Shown one piece after another: positions 21,148-27,500 of a stretch of DNA of 27,500 nt. The DNA lies in assembly GCA_964020155.1 (NCBI GenBank), contig OZ026570.1:3578279-3605778 (forward strand). Direction: 5' to 3'. The notes below the pieces were generated by a model that saw nothing but the letters and a program-made list of their open reading frames with translations, searched no databases and was not told the origin of the DNA. This stretch comes from Chondrilla cf. caribensis. Lineage: Eukaryota; Porifera; Demospongiae; Chondrillida; Chondrillidae. Numbering within the stretch: the stretch's first letter is position 1; each line of letters opens with the position of its first letter. A program made the position numbers and the translations under genes.

Positions 21148-21610
21148 CTTCCCCGAACGTAATATTTCCAGCGATGGTCCTCCTAAACCTCAAAGACATA
21201 TCTAAATAATTCTAGCGAGGGGCCCGGGCGAACCCGAATTACTCGTTTTTCCAAATTGTACACTCAGGGTAAGTAATACTAATCGGCTAGGTCACGGTGG
21301 CCGGGTGGTCAGTGACACGACTTCTAGGCTCCAGGTCGTGGGTTCGAATCCTCCATAGGAAGGATTTTTTTCAAAGACGAAAAGCTCTCTTCCTGGTGGT
21401 CAGTCGCCATACACTCTACAAAGAACCGTAGGGGGGGGGGGGGGGGAGCTTTGGGACTCGCGACTGACCTCCCAGCTAAAATAGTGTCTTCTACATTCGT
21501 GGAATGACCAAGTACACCGTCTCTATTACAGTCTCTGTGGAAAGTCCTTGTAAAGCTGTCCGCAGGTGTGTTTGACACGAAGTGGGTGACCTTTTGTATT
21601 TTTTTTTTTC
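21148..21610 (+). mobile_element. tRNA-derived SINE with 5' module, copy 2
   Basis: This is a direct repeat of copy 1, displaced by about 680 bp. The A-box-like TGGCCGGGTGG and a perfect B box GGTTCGAATCC (21341-21351) are present. It shares the words CTCTACAAAGAACCGTAGGG, GACCTCCCAGCTA and GTGGGTGACCTTTT with copy 1. It ends in a T-rich tail near 21610. A poly-G run at 21431-21446 (16 G) replaces 6 G in copy 1. Confidence 0.8.
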
Positions 21611-21942
21611 AACTTGTACACTATAGCTAGGTATAGGAAGCACTGAATTTCAACATCAATCAGGTAGCTGAAGTGTCACATACATCCGTATTGGTGTTAT
21701 TGTGTGCCATGTGGTCACTGGTGATCCCGTGATGACCAGCAACAAAGTATATAATGTCACCTGATCAAGGATTAATTAATGCATTAGAGTTCAACAACAA
21801 TAAAACTTGAAGTACAGAGCGACAGGAGCGAACACTAGGATGAAACAAGCCATACAAAAACTGGAATTGGTTCCAAATTAATTTAATTACACACTTTGTG
21901 AGTATTGACAAACACAAGTCGCCCTCCTGTATTAGCAATAAT
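21611..21942. other. No gene recognised
   Basis: Ordinary AT-rich sequence lies between copy 2 of the SINE and the third 5'-module copy. No splice-flanked coding segment was found on either strand. Confidence 0.4.
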
Positions 21943-22050
21943 AAACTGAACATTATATCTTCATCGATGGTTCATCTAAACCTAAATATACACCCAAGTT
22001 ATTCGAGTGTGGGGGCTGGACCCCATGAATTTCTAACTCAAATTACTTGT
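21943..22050 (+). mobile_element. Third, diverged copy of the SINE 5' module
   Basis: ATATCTTCATCGATGGTTCA then TCTAAACCTAAATAT and TTATTCGAGTG...GGGGC align by eye with the 5' module of the two SINE copies (CTTCAGCGAAGGTCCTTC then TAAACCT). The tRNA-like head and body that follow in the other copies are absent here, so the 5' module may be a separate repeat family. Confidence 0.4.
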
Positions 22051-22318
22051 ACGAGTTTCCACTGCATCACTACATCTGCGATATGGAAGTAATTATAGTC
22101 TAATCAATTTAATGAATTCAAATCATTACATGTGTTGTAGAAATCCAATACTAAATGCTACACAAATGGCAGGGATATACACACAGTCCCGTAAGACAAC
22201 ATTTACAGATGCATAAATTAAAACAACATGAAAACATCCTTTAAATACACATACCCATACATACATGTACTTCACAAGGAAAAATGATATTAAAACTGCA
22301 AATAAGCATGTCCACCCA

Positions 22319-25300
22319 TCAGACCTCTGTATGCGGGACTATTATCTTAATATTCTTCTCAGGAGTACTTGTGTCCTTGGTGACTTGGCCATTTTTAGCG
22401 TAGAAAACTGACATCTCGTTCACAATATACGTTTGTCTTCGATTACTGGCAGCATTGGTCACCAAGTAACAATAAAACCCAACCGACACTAAAGCACACA
22501 ATAACAGCATCAGAGAGAGGATTCCAATCAGTGCATATCCTACAGGTCCGCTAATGATATCTACGTGAGGGGAGATGGGATGGTGAAGATACGATTCATT
22601 GTTGCAATAATACATCCACACAGACTAATGTTTCGTTTTGTATGTTACAGAAATGGTAGGCAGAGTCCAAACGCCATACGATGGGCAGCGTGGGAAGTGA
22701 AGGCCGAAAGCAGTGAAAATTATTTCAGCAAAATCTTTGAAAAAATGTACGTGGAAATGGTGGCCCTCTGAACTTCAGCAACATAAATATGGTATTGTGA
22801 AATGGGATGTATATCACAAAAGTGTACTGTATGTAATAGTTATATCCTGCCTAGGTGTGCTGCAGCAGACATAAATTGCTGATTTATCTGCTGCAGCACA
22901 CCTAGGCAGGATATAACTAACTTGTATCTTCAAGAGGGGAGCCCCCATACCTGATTGACTACTTCACACAAGATATTGATTGATATTGATATCATTAATT
23001 TTTAGCAAGAAATGTTCCTCAAATTAAACCTGGGAGTACCTGGTCAACACGTTTAGATTGATGTCAAATGGTGAAGAATACCAGAAAAACACTTCATCAT
23101 TGAGGTGGACCCGGTGAGTTTACTACACTTCAGATCACACCAGTACAAAGAATACCCACACATGTAACAATCACATCCAGACCAGTACAGAGGAATACAA
23201 ATAAATAATGAGATACAGACAACACACCTGTTGCTTCCGGCAATGGGCTGTCAGTAGTAACATTGGTCACTGTGGGTAGGGGTGGGGGTGGGGGTGGGGG
23301 TGATGTTGTTGGGTGTTCCATCACCGATGAAGATGGTGTGGGAGCAGTTATGGACGATGAAGGATAGTCTGATGAAAACATCCAAAGGTCTTCTATTGCA
23401 ACAGTGGATGAGCGTGAAGGAAAGCCCTCAACAGTGGATGAACTTGAAGGAAGACCCTCAACAGTGGTAGAAGTCTCTTGACCACCACCGCCACTTGTTG
23501 CTGTGTAGCGGTAGTACTCCAATGGCAGACGCAAGTTTGAAACATTTTTATTACAATAGTCTCCATTGTCACAACAACCATGGAAAGCACGTGGGAAGAA
23601 GTAGTTAGGAATGGAAACGTTGTAATCGGTATAGGGGTACTCGTCATCACACCCGTCGTATATGAACCCCGCAGTCGCACAGAGTTGCTGGGTGACATAG
23701 AACTCTGTTGGGGAGATGTAATATAGACTGGCCAGACAGAAGTCCCCTTCACACTCATTATCCCCCATATCCTCAAAGCTATAGCATTTTAAACGCTGCC
23801 CTCCTGTATTGGGAAGAATAAACACACAGATGGGCATGATGTTATTTCAAGAAACTCACAAGTAATTACAAATTGCAAATACTCAATTTTTCATTGTAAC
23901 TGCTTTGTTTAGAGGTAGGATTGAGAATTACATGGCTGTCAGTAGATTACGCATAGTCAATACCGTACTCTCTGCAATTATCGCGGGACTGATTTTTTGT
24001 GAACGAACAAAGTATATGCTGTACACTAGTTATACGTGACATATTTCTCTGATAGTGAATATGTCATTGAGTGTGGTTGAATTCATATTCTTATTTATGC
24101 GAATCTTACGTCATTTGCATAAGTCCCAAAAATTCAGCCCCCCCCCCTGAAATTACCGAGAGTATAGGGTATATCATACACTACACACTTCAAGGCCAGA
24201 GATAACCAGCAACTTCAAACAAAGTCCAATTATCCAAGAATGTGGAATCTATCATCACAATCTATGAATATCATTACTGATACCCACCCACTTCCCTGCC
24301 CTTTCCTCTGGATCAACTACACCCACCCACTCACAAACGAACACCTGTGTATGTGTGTGTGTGTGTGTGTGTGTGCGTGTGTGTGTGTGTGTGTCATAGA
24401 GGGAATTTTTCACAGGTCAAAATATTCGTCGATGGCCGCAAAATGAAATTTCACAGATAAAATTTACACATGCTCCAAATGAGGTCAAGTCCACTATTGC
24501 ACTATTGGGAATCCATGAATTTCAATACTCACAGTAGTTATGCAAACTGCGAAATCCATGAAAATTTCCCACTTTACACCTACTTCTTAAAACCAGGTGA
24601 TGGTTTTCTTGAAAGGTGACAAAACAACAATATACAGTCAGACCCTTCCACAACAGGATTCTTCACTAGGACTGATTAGTTATGACAACATGTCTTGTGG
24701 GTACATGTGTTGTTACAAACACAGATCACTGGCTATGGCCACAAACTGGTCAAATTCCCAGGTAAAGTAAGAAACCCGGGGATACTGCTATGGAGAGGTC
24801 TTCCCGTGGATACACTATACCACGGAGATCCATAGTTCAATTAATCAAAATTAACAATAACTGGAAACTGTTACTCAAACTGATTTCATTAATGGAGGTT
24901 AATCTGATCGTTTCACTTATTGGTACATTATGTATATTCACCACTTGAGGGTAAGTTTGTTTTTCACTACCGAGAGTACAAGGTGTGAACATTCCCACGC
25001 TAGTACCTGGAAACACTCACAATAGTAAGAGCAGCCAACACATTTTGCAGTGCACTTGAGTGTACAATTGAGTATACTTGATGGCACAGCGACAAAAAGC
25101 TGTATACAGCTCGGATGATAAAGAGTACGAATATGTTATCTTGTGTGTAGTTATAACAAGTACACCAGTTATAACATCTGAACATCCAATGATAACATAT
25201 ACTCCTGGTTAGTACACACTCCTGGTTAGTACACACTCCCGGTTGGTACACACTCCTGGTTAGTACACACTCCTGGTTGGAACACACTCCCGGCCAGTAC

Positions 25301-26111
25301 ACACTCCTGATTAGTACACACTCCTGGTTAGTACATACTCCTGGTTAGTACACACCCCTGGTTAGTATACACTCCTGGTTAGTACATACTCCTGGTTAGT
25401 ACACACCCCTGGTTAGTATACACGCTTCACTAAGTTTCTAGCTCATATACACTATGTCAATCAGTACTGACAGTAAGCACTTACAAAAGTACTAAAAAGT
25501 ACACACTTGGGTTGACCTTCAAGGGACACACTAAGACACTATTACACACACAACATACAGGCTCACAATAGCACATTCAACATAGCAGTACGTACATGCT
25601 GCGAGCCAGGAAGAAAGGGAAGATGTCTGGAAACTTTTTGACACGAAAGTAAGTACAGGTATTGGAGGAACGACCCGTCCTTTGTGACTTTGCGGGATTC
25701 GTCTGAGCGAAACCACTTGCGAGGTAAGACGAACTACCAACAACCAGATATAGCACACAGGCCCGCGCGCGCACACACACACAGTGTTGACCTCCAAATT
25801 AGCCCTGTTAACTCACCCGTCGAAGCAGAGAAGATACTGCAGTGAATGAGACCTAACAACAAAGCTGATGGGATTTGGCGATACATTTCGCGGTGAACCC
25901 TTCAAAACAGTGTTAAAAGCGCTCAACACAATCTACAAGGCGTAAACTCAACCAAAGGGTGCCTTTTATATTCAATCTTAACGGATATCATTTTCCACTC
26001 AATTTCACAGCTATTTGATATGCAATACGTAAGCTACTTACCAATGACCGACTGTTCACTGAGTAGACCGCAGAAGGCGCCAATCAGCAACAGATGGTTC
26101 AGGTTCTTCAT
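22319..26111 (-). CDS. Type I membrane protein with Cys-rich three-finger-like ectodomain, no kinase
   Basis: Exons 26111-26042, 23803-23228 and 22560-22319 join in phase 1 at both junctions and give 295 residues. Residues 1-23 (MKNLNHLLLIGAFCGLLSEQ...) form a signal peptide. The ectodomain has eight Cys, from LKCYSFED to GCCDNGDYCNKN; the closing CC-x5-CN is close to the CC-x4-CN signature of TGF-beta/activin receptor and Ly6/uPAR domains. A Ser/Thr-rich stalk follows with a repeated TVEGxPS motif, a run of prolines and N-glycosylation sequons (NVS, NVS, NVT). One transmembrane helix (about residues 222-246, GYALIGILSLMLLLCALVSV) leads to a tail of about 45 residues ending HTEV, a class I PDZ-ligand form. 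No kinase or GS motif is encoded. It could be a BAMBI-like decoy receptor or an unrelated Ly6-type surface protein; function is not assigned. The first intron is 2.2 kb. Confidence 0.75.
22838..22918. repeat. Perfect 32-bp inverted repeat (hairpin)
   Basis: Arms 22838-22869 and 22887-22918 are exact reverse complements, beginning AGTTATATCCTGCCTAGGTG and ending GCTGCAGCAGA on the left. The loop is 17 nt and can pair further with one bulge (CATAAAT/ATTTAT). It lies in the intron between the transmembrane and ectodomain exons of the minus-strand receptor. It could be a small MITE or a hairpin-RNA/microRNA-like precursor; the perfect arms favour a young element or a selected hairpin. Confidence 0.9.
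23961..24174. mobile_element. Candidate MITE with diverged terminal inverted repeats
   Basis: The left end ATACCGTACTCTCTGCAATT and the reverse complement of the right end (ATACCCTATACTCTCGGTAA) are similar with small indels. The 10-C run at 24138-24147 lies near the right end opposite a GCGGG on the left. No clear target duplication was seen. The word CCGAGAGTA recurs near 24970. Confidence 0.35.
24346..24394. repeat. (GT)n microsatellite
   Basis: A short (GT)n tract with one GC interruption lies in the receptor's first intron. Confidence 0.9.
25201..25421. repeat. 17-bp minisatellite, 13 copies
   Basis: The unit ACTCCTGGTTAGTACAC is repeated 13 times without gaps (13 x 17 = 221 bp). Variants are CCCGGTTGG, CCCGGCCAG, CCTGATTAG, and ACAT or ATAC ends. 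The ACCCC...ATAC variant follows a regular ATAC/ACAT/ACAC order over the last six units, suggesting duplication of a three-unit block. It lies in the receptor's first intron. Confidence 0.95.
25817..25886 (-). CDS. Alternative first exon encoding a second signal peptide
   Basis: From ATG at 25886-25884 the frame MYRQIPSALLLGLIHCSIFS... gives 23 codons plus one base and meets a strong donor (G|GTGAGTTA). The exon has the same coding length (70 nt) and the same phase 1 exit as the first exon at 26111-26042, so either can join the ectodomain exon at 23803 in frame. The peptide is signal-like: one charge near the N-terminus, a Leu-rich core and small residues before the join. It may reflect an alternative promoter, or be left from a duplicated paralogue. 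Confidence 0.5.
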
Positions 26112-26598
26112 CGGTCAACTCAAAAAGTCAAATTTCTTCTCTTGTTCAAGTTATCCTTCGTACACCGCCGTCTGGAGGAGCAGATCGTAGAGAAATGATC
26201 TGTAGTCAGCCGTCCCTGATAATATCGTGCCTCGAAGCATGAATCTCATTAACGACCGGCTTATCTCGGTTATGAATACATTAATTATAAACAACCATAA
26301 CACGAAGGGATTCTAGATATCCAAATACGGTCTCTCTATATAATATGATCATTGGATTACGCTTGTAATAATCTAATTCTTCCGATAATGTGGAGTTCTG
26401 AAGATTCCAAGTACCCGAAATTCATTCTTGAGTATTCTTTGAATACAAATTAATGATAGATTCAATATTGATACAGACATGCATCACAAACAATTTTCAG
26501 TTTTTCTAATGTCCAATTGCATGTGGTTTGACCCTTCCTACATCAGAAATCAATTCTAATGCAAAGACATAAGTCTTTAGTATATAACAGCTAACACG

Positions 26599-26608
26599 TG
26601 TGCGCGCG

Positions 26609-26673
<65 letters not shown>
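26599..26673. repeat. (CG/CA)n alternating purine-pyrimidine tract
   Basis: CACGTGTGCGCGCGCACGCA passes directly into (CA)n of about 60 bp, a sequence type that readily forms Z-DNA. It lies in the divergent intergenic region. Confidence 0.9.
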
Positions 26674-26675
<2 letters not shown>

Positions 26676-26795
26676 CTTATTTACTCCTTGTTCATCATGG
26701 ACGTCAGACAGGATCCATTTGCTCTACTTCGTTAGATTGGGATAGGGCTGTCGACTTGGGTTGGTGTATTGCAGCTCTCCATTCACTTCTTTCCA

Positions 26796-26796
<1 letters not shown>

Positions 26797-26854
<58 letters not shown>

Positions 26855-26875
26855 ATACACATGCACACATGCACA

Positions 26876-26948
<73 letters not shown>
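26797..26948. repeat. (CA)n microsatellite, about 150 bp
   Basis: A (CA)n tract is interrupted by ATACACATGCACACATG and ACCACAC. Thr/His and Cys/Val open frames across it are artefacts. Confidence 0.95.
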
Positions 26949-26949
<1 letters not shown>

Positions 26950-27340
26950 TCAAAATTGCTCAAGTCTGTCTTGCGGTTCAGATAATGACTAACATCTTGG
27001 GTGGACAATGAAATACACAATGTGTGAATGTATACATTTTCATATTTCCCTGGGAATCCATGTAATTTGAACAGAATCTCCAAGCAGTAGTATCACCGCC
27101 TATTGTCTAGGTGGTGTCTAGTGAATAATTGTACCTTAGATGATAAGGAGTGTCACGGTGTCGTACACTTGCGAATATTTTCCGTATACCACGATTTTCA
27201 AAGGGGAATATCTTTAGAGATAAACAATTCAACATTGCATAGATGAAGAGACTGGGTGCAGTCGTCCCGGCTACAACTGTGTCAGCGATGAATACGATTA
27301 TCTACCTAAGAGTATTCATTGCACAAAACCAAACCTTAAA

Positions 27341-27449
27341 ATGGCCGCCATTGCTACATGGACTTTTGGACAGCAGGCCGTTGACGCTGCATCTGTTTTT
27401 CTAAAGGAAAAAGGAAGCTGCATTGACGCAGTGCAGAAGGGTATAAATG
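27341..27449 (+). CDS. AGA: N(4)-glycosylasparaginase-like enzyme, first exon (partial)
   Basis: From ATG (AAAATGG context) the exon encodes 36 residues, MAAIATWTFGQQAVDAASVF...GSCIDAVQKGIN, then a donor AATG|GTAAGC in phase 1. The pattern ATWxFG..A...A...L...GS.(L/I)DAV..G is the N-terminal signature of aspartylglucosaminidase, an Ntn hydrolase that splits the GlcNAc-Asn bond in glycoprotein breakdown. The catalytic Thr and the rest lie beyond the window. Unlike lysosomal AGA, no signal peptide precedes the motif. In the same frame 39 codons upstream (from 27224) are open but have no ATG. It could be a cytosolic or bacterial-type form, or have an unseen upstream exon. Other asparaginase-2 family members are less likely given the TW.F start. 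Confidence 0.6.
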
Positions 27450-27500
27450 GTAAGCTAAAATTTGAAAAAAAATCTCATTTTATTGCATTTTTTGTTAATT

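Larger units (their letters stand above)
23804..26041 (-). other. First intron of the receptor gene
   Basis: It contains a candidate MITE (23961-24174), a (GT)n tract, a 17-bp minisatellite and an alternative signal-peptide exon (25817-25886). Around 24390-24590, words such as AATCCATGAATTTC and GCGAAATCCATGAAAATTT look like diverged MITE arms but could not be delimited. No further ectodomain exon was found. Confidence 0.5.
26112..27340. other. Divergent intergenic/promoter region
   Basis: This is the shared upstream region of the minus-strand receptor (start 26111) and the plus-strand glycosylasparaginase-like gene (start 27341). It contains two long (CA)n tracts. No defined promoter motif stands out. 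An out-of-frame ATG at 27243 opens a 53-codon frame that overlaps the downstream start. Confidence 0.45.

Noticed and set aside
20612..21360. tRNA genes at the two B-box sites
   Set aside because: The 5' seven bases do not pair with sequence after the B box, and both are embedded in a longer repeated element.
22565..22771. Plus-strand 68-residue frame
   Set aside because: It lies antisense to the receptor's intron and overlaps its acceptor. It has no splice support and no recognisable domain.
24630..24660. Second Tc1/mariner end (TACAGTCAGACCCTTCC)
   Set aside because: No complementary right end was found within the next kilobase.
25531..25797. Minus-strand 88-residue frame in the receptor's first intron
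   Set aside because: No matching splice phase or domain; part of it is (CA)n translation.

Overview
The window looks like nuclear DNA of an invertebrate animal. Genes are split by phase-consistent GT-AG introns, gene spacing is about 1 kb or less, and introns are packed with (GT)n/(CA)n microsatellites and minisatellites. The proteins include a SAM/coiled-coil scaffold, deoxyhypusine hydroxylase, a NUP188-like nucleoporin end, a three-finger-type receptor and a glycosylasparaginase-like enzyme. The compact layout and MITE/SINE content would fit a sponge or another early-branching marine animal, but the species cannot be fixed from the sequence.

Layout. Bases 1-8998 (+) hold the C-terminal half of a multi-exon coiled-coil + SAM protein, most like neurabin/spinophilin (PPP1R9 family). 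Ten exons join in consistent phase into 735 residues. Its introns carry minisatellites of 22, 38 and 48 bp, long (GT)n tracts and a Tc1/mariner-type MITE. Bases ~9228-17460 are one tandem satellite of about 40 units of 205/211 bp, each with a 35-bp palindrome, and with dimer and trimer higher-order periods. Immediately after it, 17546-18463 (+) is an intronless, full-length deoxyhypusine hydroxylase (DOHH) reading frame. All four His-Glu iron-ligand pairs are present, but a single in-frame TAA sits where a conserved Tyr is expected.

Bases 19083-20045 (-) carry four exons, one only 29 nt, that encode the end of a NUP188-like protein; no earlier exons were found nearby. Bases 20468-22050 contain copies of a tRNA-derived SINE with a shared 5' module. 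Bases 22319-26111 (-) encode a 295-aa type I membrane protein: signal peptide, Cys-rich ectodomain ending in a CC-x5-CN motif, mucin-like stalk, one transmembrane helix and a short tail ending in the PDZ-ligand-like sequence HTEV. It resembles a TGF-beta-receptor or Ly6/uPAR ectodomain without a kinase. A second signal-peptide exon of the same length and phase lies 155 bp inside its first intron. At 27341 (+) the first exon of a glycosylasparaginase-like gene starts and runs off the window.

The genes are unrelated housekeeping or signalling loci and do not form a pathway. The strongest items for a second look are the palindromic satellite with its higher-order structure, its abutment on DOHH, the lone nonsense codon in DOHH, the orphan NUP188 3' end, the paired signal-peptide exons of the kinase-less receptor, and a perfect 32-bp-arm hairpin in that receptor's intron. 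All gene names rest on remembered family patterns; no database search was possible.
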